A stretch of DNA of 64,000 nt from Penelope pileata (GCA_013396635.1 WBMW01001603.1:62001-126000), one strand, 5' to 3'; shown: positions 11,601 through 23,312, numbered from the stretch's first letter. Numbers and translations: made by a program. Notes: generated from the sequence alone by a model not told the origin.

Positions 11601-11935
11601 TCCAAAGGTGCCTACAACACACCATAAGCAACAGCACACACAGGTAGGAAGGCACGGGGCTGCGAGGGTGGGCAGGGGAGCGCGGGGAAGGGGTTGGAGC
11701 CGCTCTGCCCCGAGCTCAGCAGCAGCACTGAATCTATTTATTAAATGCAATCACATTTTACAAGGCACTGAAGTGATAACTCTGCAGCAGCAGAAAGTGC
11801 AAGCAGCAGTAAATACCTTGTAAACACAGAGGTCACCGGCCCGGGTGCTTAGAGGCACGGGAAGGTGGGTTACTGGGAGCAGCACGCTTCGCTGCCTCTG
11901 CTGTTGTATTTTCATCTTTCTTTTCTCAAAGGAGG
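11601..11935. other. Non-coding stretch
   Basis: A GC-rich segment (11640-11720) is followed by a balanced islet at 11725-11820. No gene or repeat is supported. Confidence 0.45.
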
Positions 11936-12330
11936 GGTGAACTGGGACAGAATGGATTATTATTTAATTTATTGCAATCAACCAGGAGGCAGAGCGATTT
12001 AAAGAAGTCTTTAGCTTATCAGAACACAAAGGAAAAACTCACCTCTATCAGATCTAAACACAATTACAGGAACAAAACAGCTTTATGCTGAAACCATCTA
12101 GCTGAGCCTGACAGATGGGTGCTGTTTATATCCATTTGTATTTATTGAACGTATTAAAAGATCGCAGCTGTTCTGTCAACACCTAGGTGCTTCCACGGTG
12201 CTGGGAGCTGTATATAAATACGACAGAATTTTATGGATAAATACATTCTGTGGAATAAACATGCAAGAGATACTGCGATATTACAAGTATTTTACATTAA
12301 CAACCCTAATACTCTGGACTGGTTCTATTG
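11936..12330. promoter_or_regulatory. Long candidate conserved element
   Basis: About 400 bp of AT-balanced, non-repetitive sequence. It contains TTATTTAATTTATTGCAATC, CTGACAG (12109-12115), a TGTCA core (12174-12178), TTATGGATAAATAC, and a TTTATTGAAC..AGCTGTATATAAATAC segment that faintly resembles MIR/L2-type 3' tails. Two TALE cores flank the TTTATTG word. One possibility is an enhancer partly built from an old retroposon; that is inference. Confidence 0.3.
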
Positions 12331-13171
12331 ATCTCCGAGCACTTCGCACAAGTGCGCACAAAGCATCTGCACTCCCACCCCACAGACACGGCATTAAAGC
12401 TCAGAGATGAAGTGCTGCTGAAGGATCGGATAACAGCTCAGTGTGAGCGATGGGATTAGCAGCCAGGCCTGTGGCTGCGGGCTCTGTCTTCAGTGCTTTA
12501 AATCACGCTTCTCCCCCCTCCACATCCACCTCTGCACGCCTCTGTGCACAGCACCCAGGAGCCCACACCACTGGGATCTCACGTCCATCCGCTGCCTCCA
12601 TTCCTCCTCACAGCCCTGGCTCAGCCGCAGCCAGGAGCCGAGCTCAGCGCTGCACCAGCTGCCCCTCCCCGGGCAGAGGCTGCCCGCAGCCCGGCCCCAG
12701 CTCAGCCAGACCCGGCACCACGCAGCCTGTTCCTGTGCTCAGAACTCCAGGCAGAGCCCGACAGCATCCTGCCTCCCACACCTCCTCTGCTCGGCCGGGG
12801 GATCAGAGGGAGCACTGCAATTAGCAGAAATACAATCCCACACTCCTCATCAGCGGGGTTTTACATATACATAAGGAACGATCAGAGGAGGAAGGATGGC
12901 TGCTCCATATGTAAATCACACGCTCTGCAAGGAAAAGCTCTCAGTATGGCATGTGGGAGATGAACACATGCAGAGCTCGGGATTTTCCAGGGGTTTTCTC
13001 CTGCATTCAGCCCTCAAGCATCTCATCCCAGGAGACCTGAGCAAGGGCAGCTGTGAAAGCCCACAGAGCAGGGACACGGGGCAGGAGCAGCTCTGCCCAT
13101 GGGTGGCCTTCACCTCTCAGTGGTTCTGTCTTAAGATGCCTGTCTGTGCAACCTGCAGGGAACAGCTTCAG
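12331..13171. other. GC-rich non-coding DNA
   Basis: There is no gene. Overlapping frames of 124-143 codons at 12443-12963 occupy three different plus frames, which is the signature of stop-poor composition and not of coding. Confidence 0.5.
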
Positions 13172-13232
13172 CAGGAGCTTGGACTCGGGGATCTCCAGAG
13201 GTGCCTTCCAACCCCTGCAATTCTGTATTTTA
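13172..13232 (+). mobile_element. CR1: Short CR1 LINE 3' end
   Basis: GGAGCTTGGACTCGGGGATC, then TCCAGAGGTGCCTTCCAACC and CCTGCAATTCTGTATT match the forward CR1 3' terminus (TTGGACTCGATGATC, then CAGAGGTCCCTTCCAACC, then the ATTCTGTG tail). About 60 bp remains. It is followed by an AT-rich patch (TTTTTTGTTAATTTTG). Confidence 0.8.
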
Positions 13233-14389
13233 ATTTTTTGTTAATTTTGCAAATAATTGTAGGCTGCTCTCTGTCACAGCCCTTTGTGTGTGCGGTTCTG
13301 GATTCCAGGGAAGGAAATGTTGCTGATTTGGAAATAATAAAGGAAAGCTTTAAGCTGGAGTTTGCAGAGAGGTGGGGGTGATGATGGGAGGGCAGCACAG
13401 GGCTCCCAAGGGAGCAGGTGGCTGCTGAGGCTCCAGGGATGGAGCACTGCTGCTCCCTCAAAGCCAGGGCTCCTGCAGCACGGGCTGTCCCGGCGCTGGG
13501 TCATCCCCCTTCATGCTTCTCAGAACACACACGGTGGGAAATGAATTTTACAGAGCTCTTCTGGACAGGGAGAAAGGGAAGAGTTTACTGGGTGAGAAGA
13601 GCTGTTCACCAGACCATGCAAAAGGTGCTGGAACACTGCAAGACAGGTCAGGGACAAAACATGACTTATCTGAAAACAGGCATATGGACAGAACGGAGGA
13701 GATGGAAGAGAAAAGGCACTGCCCAGAGGGTGGGGGATGGAAATCAAGCTTCCTTTTGGCTGAACTCTCACCCATCTCCAAGCAGGCTGTGCCCTCAGCT
13801 CCGCAGTAAGGGCCGGTTCCTGGTTCCGCCATGGCTGTGGCTGGCCAGCAGCAGCTTCCCTAATTGCCCCGCAGGAACTCCAGGCTGCTACACCAGCATC
13901 TCGCACACAAAATCCTATGGTCGTTTTTCCCAGAAGCACTTTTATGGCAGACAGCAGTTCCCACTTAGGCAGCAGATGGACCAGAAAACCGCTCGGCAGA
14001 AACGGTGCTGGAGAGGAGCTGGGCCCAGCACTGCAGGTCCTGCCCCTCTGGTGAGCGCAGGCGTGGTTCTGGGCCAGAGCTCGCCCAGCGACCCGAGAGC
14101 TTCTAGGGCTGAGCGTTTGGGGCTGGTTCAGTTTCCAGCAGGACATGAGGGATTTAAACTTCTCATTGTCCCAACCCAGGACGTCTCACAAGACCCACGT
14201 GTCTACAGGAGTCTCTTCCCTCCCGCTCCCAGAGCTTGAGCAAAGCACAGCAGAGCACAGAGCCAGGGCTGGCAGCCCACACAGGGGACAGGCACTGCCC
14301 TGCAGCCACAGCACGGCACAGAACTTGCCTAGGCGAGCAGTATTAGTAGTGCCTATGTGCCAGCACATCACCAATGCAAGTACTGATTT
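13233..14389. other. Non-coding stretch
   Basis: It contains a 273-codon plus frame (13418-14239) and a 208-codon minus frame across the same bases (13520-14146). Both cannot be coding, neither shows a domain, and neither is flanked by convincing splice sites. A balanced islet at 13890-13960 includes TTTTATGGC. Confidence 0.48.
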
Positions 14390-14470
14390 AAAAAAAAAAA
14401 AGAGAAAAAGCATAACAAGTCTTAGAGCATCTTGAAAAAATACAACAAAACACAACAAAACAACAAAGAC
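14390..14470 (+). repeat. A12 run and ACAAA-rich simple sequence
   Basis: An A12 run (14390-14401) is followed by an A-rich segment and an ACAACAAAACAC-type simple sequence to about 14470. Confidence 0.75.
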
Positions 14471-14639
14471 TCTTGAAATTATTTGCTTGGGCTTGCAGAT
14501 GACAAACAAGGTGTCTGCACAGAGTGCCTGCCAGCAGCTGCCCCTGACACACATACGTCTCCTGCTCAGAGGCAGCCTCCAGCAGCCACTTCTTCTGTCT
14601 TAATTTGATTCTTTTGACTTTATCCATCCTGTCTGTTTT
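14471..14639. other. Non-coding spacer
   Basis: There is nothing notable beyond ordinary unique sequence. Confidence 0.45.
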
Positions 14640-14985
14640 CATCTTTCCTCATTATGAGAATTTAAGAAAGGAAATTATAAAAAAAAAGCCAAACATAGCT
14701 AATTATTTTAATGAGCTACAAAAAAAAAGTTGCTTTCTACTCTCAATGTAAGCAAATGTCAACACAGCACAGGGAGCAGAGGTAGCACAGCGTCGGAATA
14801 CTGTGCCGTCAGCTCCTGTGTTTGATTAATGAAGACTCATAGGACTAATTTTACACTGCATCATTAAGAGCCTGGGGCAATTAGCATAAAGGTTAGACTA
14901 CTACATTATTAAAATGGATTTTTTTTCTTTTAAACAAAATAATTTACTTATTTTCCTCTCCCTTCAGGAAAAGAAAAAAAACAAC
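14640..14985. promoter_or_regulatory. Candidate enhancer, AT-rich homeodomain cluster
   Basis: The cores are TAATTA (14700-14705), GATTAATGAAG (from 14824), CTAATT (14845-14850), CATCATTAAG, and CAATTAG followed by CATAAA (14878-14889). They occur in non-repetitive sequence over about 200 bp. An AATACTGTGCCGTCAGCTCC segment in the centre retains its CpG. The right edge ends in a pyrimidine tract and CAG, but no exon frame follows. Confidence 0.3.
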
Positions 14986-15705
14986 ACAACACACTGGATA
15001 GACAAAGCGAGCTGTTGTCCTCCTCGAGTTCAGGTGCACAGAACCACAGCCTGCTCCAGCTCCCACCACGGGCCCAGCAGAGCCCAGCTCCTGCAGGAGG
15101 GCAGGGGCTCTCCTGTAGAGCTAACAGACAGACACAGGACACAGCCTGCCTGCTCAGAGGGTGCAGAATGCTGATACAACTCGGGCAGTGACCAGAGGGA
15201 GCGGAGAGACTGCTCACTGAAAGCAACACATGCAGTCTTGCAAACTTTTCCAAATTACAATCAAATGTAGCAGCATATGCAACTCCCCAAGAGCAGAAAT
15301 GCACAGACCAAAAAGCACAGGTATCTCCTATTCTGTAAGGCTTTCTCGAGGGAACAGAGAAGAACTGCCTCTGACCTTGCAGGCGAGCAGCTCTTTGGGA
15401 GCACATCACACCCAGCCTCGCTGCGCTGCGGGTTCAGCACCATGATGGACCATGCAAGGACAGACCCACCCTGCCATTCCCTGCCCTGCTTTCCCAGACA
15501 GCGTTCCAGGCTCCCTCGGAGCTGGGCTGCAGGTGCAGTGCCTGCCAAGCCCCGCGGGAGGCACGGCTCTGCCTCGTGTGCTGGCACCCAAGGGGTTAAG
15601 GCAGCCTCCCCCACGCCTGCTGCAGGAACACTACAGCGGGAAGAAAGAGCTGCAAACGATTTTTCTTGGCAAAAGCAGCTCCTTGGAATAGTAGCCGGAC
15701 TGTGC
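14986..15705. other. Non-coding stretch
   Basis: No gene is supported. Frames on both strands (155 codons plus; 310 codons minus, running on to 16193) overlap and show no domain. Confidence 0.48.
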
Positions 15706-15860
15706 TTACTCCTCGTATATAAACGCCAAAATGAGGCTTGCTGACACTTTCCTGGCGTGCCGCAGCCCTTCCAGCAGCCCGCGAGCACGCCGAGCTCTGG
15801 CAGGACAGAGGGACACCCAGCTGCTCCCTGCCCAGCCCCCCCCGCCGCACTGCCCAGCGC
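15706..15860 (+). promoter_or_regulatory. TATA-like word beside a CpG-rich patch
   Basis: TATATAAACG lies at 15716-15725, followed within 30-130 bp by a CpG-bearing GC-rich patch (GGCGTGCCGCAG, CCCGCGAGCACGCCGAG, CCCGCCGCAC). The spacing would allow a core promoter, but I see no first exon with a donor and no supporting upstream motifs. It may be coincidence. Confidence 0.13.
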
Positions 15861-16314
15861 CTCCGGGGGAGGGCACAGCCCCTCCAGCCCAGCCCGAGCC
15901 TGGTTGCTGGGGTGGGGCTGCCTGAAGCCACGAGCACGCACGCTGGAGGGAGATGGGGCACTAACGAAGACCCACAGGACTAAGTCTGGGCCGGACAAAG
16001 GCTGCTGAAACATCTGCACTGCGTGCTTGCTGAACCCGGAGCCCAGCTCCCCCACACCCCCCAGCAGCTCGCAGCCGTTCAGGCACAGAACTGCCAGGAG
16101 CACGGGGGGACCCTGCCCCGCTCCTCCTCCCTCTGGTGTTCCAGGGATCAGCAACGCATGGACCTCGGGAGCTGGAAGCTGCATCCAGATCATCGTGTTT
16201 AATAGACACTAATCTTCCTAAAGGTCTAATCCCTTTATACTGCTGCTTTAGACTTAGACTTTTGGCTTCCACAAAATCCTTTCACATGAGTTTTGTGATT
16301 TCATTTTGCCCAGC
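15861..16314. other. GC-rich then AT-balanced non-coding DNA
   Basis: There is no gene. From about 16195 the sequence becomes AT-balanced (GTTTAATAGACACTAATC, TTTATACTGCTGC, CTTTAGACTTAGAC) and may be the left part of a constrained element interrupted by the purine tract that follows. Confidence 0.38.
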
Positions 16315-16363
16315 TAAAAGAAGAAAAAAAAAAAAGAAAGAAAGAAAAAAAGGAGAGAGAGGG
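16315..16363 (+). repeat. 49-nt purine tract (AAAG/GA simple repeat)
   Basis: An uninterrupted A/G stretch includes A12, repeated AAAG units and GAGAGAGA. On the minus strand it is a strong polypyrimidine tract, yet no acceptor-plus-frame follows at its 3' side. Confidence 0.85.
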
Positions 16364-18012
16364 CTTACCAATCCCTTCTCCCATCAGACTTATGCAAACT
16401 GATGTGATTTAATTATTCAGCGTTTCATCATTTGGAAATGGCTCCACAACCATTAGCAAGGTTCGGGGCAGGGCTTTAAGCAGATGAAGGTTAAACGGCT
16501 ATTTTAGGGGTGATGAGCTTGCTCCAAGGCACAGGGCACTGCATGTGATGTGGGTCTGGCTCCTGCCTGGGGCTGCCCCGTGCAGCACAGCGTGGCCCAC
16601 AGGCAGCACAGTGCTGGTGGGCAGCAGCAGCCCCGTCCGCCTCCTTCCTGGCAGGGTCCCTGAGGCCCCGTGGGAGGTGACTGGTTTCCTCACCTCCCAG
16701 CATCTCTCTCAATGCTTATCTGCTCTCTGGAACACTCGTATTTAACACCAACCAATGGTTTCTGCTCTTCCTTCTAATTGCTCCCGTTGCCCCTTGTAGA
16801 GCTGGCCCCTTCTGCTCCTGACAGCCAAGAGCCCACTGCAGTCACTCCCTCTCTTGCTCTCCAGCAGTACTGAAAACACATGCCCAAAGCGAACAGGAAC
16901 CCTCCCCTCAGCTGTTATCCGTACCAAGACGGCCAAGCAGAGCTATTGCCAGTGGATTTACACCAGGCTTCCTCACCTCCATGGAGATAAACTTGGAGGC
17001 TGCAAACCACAAGGGAGAAATCAGTTCCCAGCATCACCCACTCAGCCCCGCGCACGGGAAGCAGCTCTCCTTGGTAACTCGCTGCATCTAGAGCCCCAGT
17101 CAGCCCAAAGGTGAAATCTCAAACCCCAACGGGTCTTCACAGCCTTTTCAGAAAATAAAACTAGCTACAGCACGTTCGATGAGGCTGTGATGAGTTTCAG
17201 CAGCCAAAGCAGGAAGCTTTCACTGGTGTAACTTGTCACCAGACTTGGATTTCTGCGCTAGGATTAGGACAAGCACCTCCCAGCAGCAGAGGCCATTCTC
17301 CCAGCACTCCCATGCCATCACAGGCCCACAGGGACCACTGCTCAGGAACGCTTTCCCATGGAAAATGAGAAGATCTCACCCACCCAGCCCAGCAGGAGCC
17401 CCATCAGTTGGATCCGCTGCCAGCCTGCACAGGGAGTTCCAATGAACACGTCTGCAAGGCAGTCAACTTTTTCTGTAAATACGTATGGAGTAGGGCTTCC
17501 AGGACTGTCAGATTGCTTTATACAAGGAAGAGACATTTTCCCTGTTTACAGTCTGAGGAGGCGAAGAGCCACATTCTCAAAATATCACAAGGCAAGATAG
17601 TGTGCAAGTGAGAACTCAGCTTGGACCTGCTATCTCCAAGATCAGAATCACATTAGCAGTAGCTATGGAAAAAAAACAGAGTAAGAGCTGGAGAAGGTTC
17701 ACAGTTCTGCTGGTGCAGAAAAGAGAAATCCAATCCTATGGTCTAGGTTGTTATGACAAGAAGGTGGTGTGTTGGCAAAACAGAGAAAAGTAGCAGTGAA
17801 ATTATCAGAACTGATAGAAATGTCATTCCCAGCACTGAGGAACAACTCCCCACATTGCTCTGATCTCACTCGGTCCTTTTAATAACTCTGTTTCTGGGGC
17901 TGGAGGCTCAGAAATCAGTCTTTAGATTTTCAGTTTTCCAATCTAGGCAGGAGGTTTGTTTTCCCGAGCAACGTGCCAATGCTATTTCGTGCTGTACAGC
18001 TTCCAGTATTTT
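16364..18012. other. Non-coding stretch
   Basis: No gene is seen. A short block at 16385-16445 (TATGCAAAC, GATTTAATTATTCAG, TTTGGAAATGG) looks element-like. The remainder is mixed unique sequence. Confidence 0.42.
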
Positions 18013-18062
18013 CTTAAGTGCCTTGAGAGGCTTGGCATAAAGGGCACTATGGAAATGGAGTT
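18013..18062 (+). mobile_element. Possible ancient retroposon 3' tail
   Basis: AAGTGCCTTGAGAGGCTTGG, followed by CATAAAGGGCACTATGGAAA, resembles a tail shared by several old vertebrate SINE/LINE families (AAGCGCTTTGAGA, then GATGAAAGGCGCTATATAAA). Most positions agree in order and spacing. The body upstream is too diverged to recognise, so the family is left open. Confidence 0.35.
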
Positions 18063-18719
18063 CTAACTGATAGCTTCCAAATTCTGCCTTGTAAGCTGCC
18101 TTCAGCACGAGGAAGTTCAGCAGAGGCACTCCTGGCTCGGCAGGGACTTGCTGCAGCACACGCAGACGGCTGGGGAAGCCGTGCTGCAGCGGAGCACGGG
18201 GTGCCAGATGAGCGATGCAGCTCCCGTTGGGATGGGGACCAACTCCTCCATTCATTTATCACTGCAAATGGCACAAGCTTAAAACGAAACCTCTCTCTGT
18301 GCCCGTTTGATGAGACACACCAGGTATTTCCCTGCTGGCAAGCCAGCTACTGCTGAGGACCAGCACAGATCCTCCTCCCTGTCTCTCAAACATGGCACAA
18401 TGGAGCTAGGAAGAAGAATTCCAACTACCTCCAGGGGTCAGCCACAATCACAATTTCAATTTTGTTTAGAAACAAATGTACCAGAGCCCACTGAAAGGGA
18501 CTGAGCTCCCTGGAGGTGGCGTGGGACAGCTGACCATGGCCAGGCAAGCTCACTCGCTATGTGCAAACCTGAGTGTTTGCACCACGGCTGCCAGCCCACC
18601 CTGCAGCTCACATCCACGGCACCACCGGGGGCACAGACACAGGGGAACCCATGCAACGCTATCCCCCATTAACACTGACTTTGGGCACAGACCACCACAT
18701 TGTTCTGCCTGGTGTTTTT
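18063..18719. other. Non-coding stretch
   Basis: No gene is supported. A 115-codon minus frame spans 17908-18255 and overlaps the tail relic; it has no domain I recognise. Confidence 0.45.
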
Positions 18720-18950
18720 AAAACACATTTGAAATAATATCCTAATTGATCTGCAGGGGAATTCAGGCATGATTGCTTTGGGTATTTTTAGCTTAAAAAC
18801 GCAGTGTTGTCCAGTACTTCCCTCTTCCTGTTTCAAAACATTCTCTCATGCTTGAAGCAATTATAGAGGGGCATAAAGCACATACAGTCCGCATGATTAT
18901 ACAACAGCATTAAAATACCTAACACTTTGGTGGCTCCAGAGGATTATTAT
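18720..18950. promoter_or_regulatory. Candidate conserved non-coding element
   Basis: Non-repetitive AT-balanced sequence with CTAATTGATC, GCATGATTGC, GCTTAAAAACGCAG, GCAATTATAG and CATGATTATAC. CpGs are kept in AT-rich context. It is called from texture and motifs only. Confidence 0.26.
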
Positions 18951-21900
18951 TTACTAATGGTGATTTCCCTTTCATGCAGAAGGATCCCCCCAGCCAGAAG
19001 CGCAGCTGCCCCTGAGACAGGGCAAGGCAGGAACCGCAGCAGCGGCTCCACGGGACAGAGGAAGATGACAGCTCCCACAGGAAGACCCTCCTGAGGCTCT
19101 GCCTGGTGGAGTCAATCACTTATTCAAAGTAATAGAAAGTATCCGCAGGTTTTTTGAGGATCAAAGTTTTGCTGCTGGTCCACAGGCTAATATAATAATA
19201 TTCAAACCAAGCCCACTGGACTTACTTGCCTTGTCATTTCCAATGTACCCCAACTACTGCATCTCAGGGCTCACTACCCACTTCCAGAGCAACTTCCAAT
19301 TAGGTTGGTATGTCTTACAAACACGAACACAACATTTTTAAATGGCAAGATAAAAACTATTCTCCTTTCATGCCATAACTCAAATACAGTTGAATTTTAA
19401 GAGAATCTACATCAGTTCCTCATGGCTCAAAAGATAAAAGACAGCAACTGGATTCTTGGTGCTGCAGTTGGACAGCAGGCTGGGTGGGCAGCAGCCCTTC
19501 TCCCAGCAGGGGCTGGAACCAGCTGATGGGTAAGGAGCCTTCAGCCCGAGCTGTTCTGTGGTGCATCTCTCTGGTGTAGGAGAAAAGTAGAAGCAGCAAT
19601 AAACACTTCTGCTAGAACACAGCCACAACATGCATCCCAGAAGAGACAGCAAGTGGGGACAGGGGTGGCTGAGGGACGTGGAGCTCACAGTGGCACACAG
19701 AATCGCCTACAAGAATTTTCCTGATGGCCAGGATGCACAAACCAAGCTGACACAGCCCCAGAGAAGCCAGGCTGCCAGGCACAGACCAAGCTTGCAGGAC
19801 ACAGCCCCTCTTCAGCACACAGCCCACAGCCCCTGTTTGAGGTGGGGATGTATCCAGGCACACCACAGGCCTCAATGCCAGCAGCAACCCTGCCAGCTCA
19901 GGTTCACAAAGAGAAACAGCCCAAGGTAAGCAACCCATCTGCTTTACACTGCGCATCCCAATCTGCAAGGTCCAAAAATGACCAGGCTCTTCAAACAGTG
20001 AGGTTTTGACATTAAACCCATGATTTTCTGCACAAGTGCAAGCATAAACCCACACGGAAATTAACATTTTCCTTGTCCAGATCGGGGTATCGCTTTGGAT
20101 AGGGTGTACGTGGTACAGCCCTGCTGATATTTGCCTTAGAATTTACTTAACAGTGAGATAGAAATCATTTGGGCTTCAAAGAAGAGCTCGGCTCCCTCCT
20201 GAGAGAAAACTGCTGAAGTTGTATCTCAGTGCTGTATTACCTCCTCCCGTCCAGAAGTAGCAGAGGATTCTGTTTTGTAAGAAATAAAAATCAAGAGATT
20301 AAACTTCCAAGTATTTGGGCTTTACACTCATCTTCTGCTGGAATTAATTTTATCACATAAACAGACACAGATCTCTCGCTCCTATTAACTCCTAACGGGT
20401 AGGAGATCTTCTTGAAACTGCTGCTGGAGGAAGAGCCACCTCAACAGCAGGTTTTCATCTTTACAAAGAGCTCAGAGGCTGTGCTAAACCACATGGTGCT
20501 TTTGCATCTTAAGGTATAATAATTACCCCAAACTAGCATAATCAAATGAGTTTGTAGAATATCCTCAGAAAAAGAGGAGGAAAAAAAATCTTGTCAGTGC
20601 CATATATAGCTGCCTGGAGCTGGTGCCTGGGCACCTGTGCTTCCCAGCTGCTCCGTGACTGCCAGAATCCCCACGTTTCCCAAATCCTACCCACGTTCAG
20701 CCGCACAACTGCCTGCCAGATCCTGCTGCACACGTCCAGTCACACGTGATGGAAGCAAGGCTTCTGCTAAAGGGAGAGGGAGGCTCACCTGCCATGCAGA
20801 CGTATCTAAAGAAGTCCGTGTGCATCTGGACATCAAGGACAGCCTGTTTGGGATGGAGGCTCTAATTCCTTCATACACCAAGGAGAGAGACTTGGTAAAT
20901 CACCTTGGTTATGATCCTCAGCTAACCCTATAACATGGGGAAAAAGCTCTGACTGTAAAACAAAGCCCAATAAGACCTCAAGTTATAAAGCTCCATTTTG
21001 GTTGAGAAAATAAAACAAAGAAAGGCGCAGTGTACTCAGCCACCAGAACTGTATGTTAAGAGGCAAAACCTTATACTTCAGTTTTAAAAGAATCTGCTTC
21101 TTGCTGAGTGCACAACATTAATGATCTACTGCAATCCAGAAACCACTGGGGTGGGGGGAAGCGACACACACGCGAGGTTTGTCTAGGAGCCATGCTGTAC
21201 ACCAGAGATAGAAAGCACAGGTGGAGAACCCACACCAGGTGCTTTCAAAAAGGGGTTTTACATCGCTGCTATAGTGAAGAAATGATGAGGTAACTTCTTT
21301 GATGAGCAAGCAGAAATGATTGTATTGCAATATTCTGCTTCTGTTGACGTGCTGGTGCATTTGTAGTGTTCAGAAACGTTTTGTCCCCCAAACATTCAAT
21401 GCAGGCAAATGCTCTGGACACATCTTAACAGATGTCTTCTCTGATAGCTAAGAGTTTCTGCACACTGACGTCTAAGATCTCATACAGATGAGTCAAAATT
21501 ACCTTAAAAATCAGATTAAGAATACCAAGGAAATCAGCAAAACTTCCCTTTCCTACCACACATTTTTCTCAACAGTAGATCTCCTCATTTAGTTTGGAAT
21601 TAACAGGAATTCCACCATAGCTCCTGAAACCTAACTCGCAGACAGAGATCTCAGGTTTTCCACCCTCCTTAGTTAAACGCCACCAAATCTCATCACTTCA
21701 TTTTAAACCATACTCTCATCCTGAAAATGGAGGAGAAGCAACTAGGGCAATGCTTTCCGTAGAGCACTTCCCCGCTGTATTAGTGCTTCAGCTGAGCGTA
21801 ACACTGACTGCCACATAACTTATTTAACTTCAGGACCTGTGTGCAAACGAGCTGTTGGATGCCAGCCACGGAGAAGACTCCAACACAGAAACTATGAAGT

Positions 21901-22294
21901 CTCTCTATTCATTAAATACCCACAAATCAATGTCACAAACGATACCCAGAGACGCGTGGGATCGGGGTCAGGGGAGGATTTCTTGTACTCCACTCACTTT
22001 TTACTTAAAATTTTTACCTTTTTACACACAAGGTAATGCCATTCTCTGGTAACTAAACAAATTCTGGGACCTTATGAATAACAGCAACTGCCCTGCTGCT
22101 TGTCTGTCTCTGAAACAGTGACTTCTGTACACAAAACCACCTTGATACAAACACACAGCTGATCAGGTTCGTACAAGCCCACCCCAAAGCCCTCTGCCAG
22201 CACTAGCTGGAAGGTCACTCAGAGCTGCCTCACTGGGGGAGCTCCACATTTTTGGAAATACGGCAGTGTTTAGGGGAGACACTGTAACTTTGGT
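18951..22294. other. Non-coding DNA, mixed composition
   Basis: No gene is supported over 3.3 kb. A GTAAGC donor match follows CCCAAG at 19926 (+), without a clear acceptor and frame. Balanced islets occur at 19130-19230, 20255-20410 (GGAATTAATTTTATCAC) and 20510-20570. The stretch 21360-22080 is AT-balanced and featureless. Confidence 0.4.
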
Positions 22295-22440
22295 TGAAAG
22301 TGCATTGGGCTGAGAGACTCCTACTCTCAGCTTTCTAACAACATGCCAATGAGTCTAGAAAACTCCTCAGTCTGTGCCTCAGTTTCCCCAAGTACACAAC
22401 AGAAGCTAATAACCATGTCCTTCTCAGAAGCACTATCACA
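22295..22440 (+). mobile_element. MIR-like SINE relic
   Basis: CATTGGGCTGAGAGACTCC, a degenerate tRNA-like part, then TCTGTGCCTCAGTTTCCCC (22371-22389) and AGCTAATAACCATGTCCTTC follow the order of the MIR/tRNA-SINE core (CTGTGCCTCAGTTTCCCC, then a GATAATAATACCTACCT-type stretch). The core match is near perfect over 19 bp. Confidence 0.65.
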
Positions 22441-22589
22441 TCTATCCAAGAGAGTGCCCCAGGAAAGAGAATTACTGGAAGGACGTTAGACTGAACCACC
22501 CTGAGCACATCTTTTTATGTGAAAACACTTTTTTTCACAGCTCTGATATTTAAGAGAACAAAGGCTCTTTTCCCTCCACGGCCACACCA
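22441..22589. other. Spacer
   Basis: Short unique sequence between the SINE relic and the next AT-rich block. It includes a T-rich run near 22530. Confidence 0.4.
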
Positions 22590-22810
22590 AAAGCTCTAAC
22601 AGTTTAAATAAGATTTTATGCATACAGTAAAATTGTATTGATGTGTGATAGGATTGATTTAGAAAATGATTTCATTAAATTGGTGTGGCTCCCTCATGTA
22701 GGGAATATTATTTTGATTTGAGGTTATCTTACATCAATTTAGCATAACTCAGTAATAAATCTGTTTAAGATTTAGGTAAATCACCACGGTTCTCTTGTCT
22801 AGGGAAGACT
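22590..22810. promoter_or_regulatory. Candidate conserved non-coding element
   Basis: Strongly AT-rich but non-repetitive. It contains TTTTATGCATAC, GTATTGATGTGTGATAGG, ATTGATTTAG, TTTCATTAAATTGG, TATTATTTTGATTTGAGG and TACATCAATTTAGC. Several ATTGAT/ATCAAT words (PBX/HOX- and ONECUT-type cores) repeat. It lies 150 bp from a MIR relic. Confidence 0.3.
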
Positions 22811-23312
22811 GCAAGACAGCACAATTGAAAATACCATTAGGAAGAAACAGAAGAATCTAAAAAGCTATGAAACCCAGGGCCTATTTCCAACTAATAACTC
22901 TTCTCAGTCAGCAACACTTCTGTCTAGTGTATCTATAGGAAAACAATCCCAGCACACTGGAAAGCCTGTGACTGGGGCAGGGTAGTACCATATACAAGAG
23001 ATCAGGCATACCAAGTTAGCACCAATGGGACAAAAGTATTTTTGGATCTAGTTTATATAAGCAGTCCAAGTAGCTCCTCTCCCCAGGCTGCCTGGCCCGA
23101 GCGCAGGAATTCAGCCTCGTTTCTGGCCAACAAACATTCTCTCTGAGGAGGAATGACACATAAAAGACATGCTGGAGTCTGGTCCAGCTCCACAAGAGAA
23201 GAGTTTTTTTTTTAAGGAACCTAGGAAAACAACACTCAAAACCTCCTTTCCTGCACCGTTCTTCATAAGTACTAAGAGAGCTTTCCAAAGAATATAAATG
23301 TAATTCTGCAAG
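22811..23312. other. Non-coding stretch
   Basis: Nothing is supported here apart from a T9 run at about 23208. Confidence 0.42.

Noticed and set aside
13418..14239. 273-codon plus-strand open frame
   Set aside because: A 208-codon minus frame covers the same bases. There is no domain or exon structure.
15261..16193. 310-codon minus-strand open frame
   Set aside because: It is GC-rich and stop-poor, overlaps long frames on the other strand, and has no domain or convincing splice sites.
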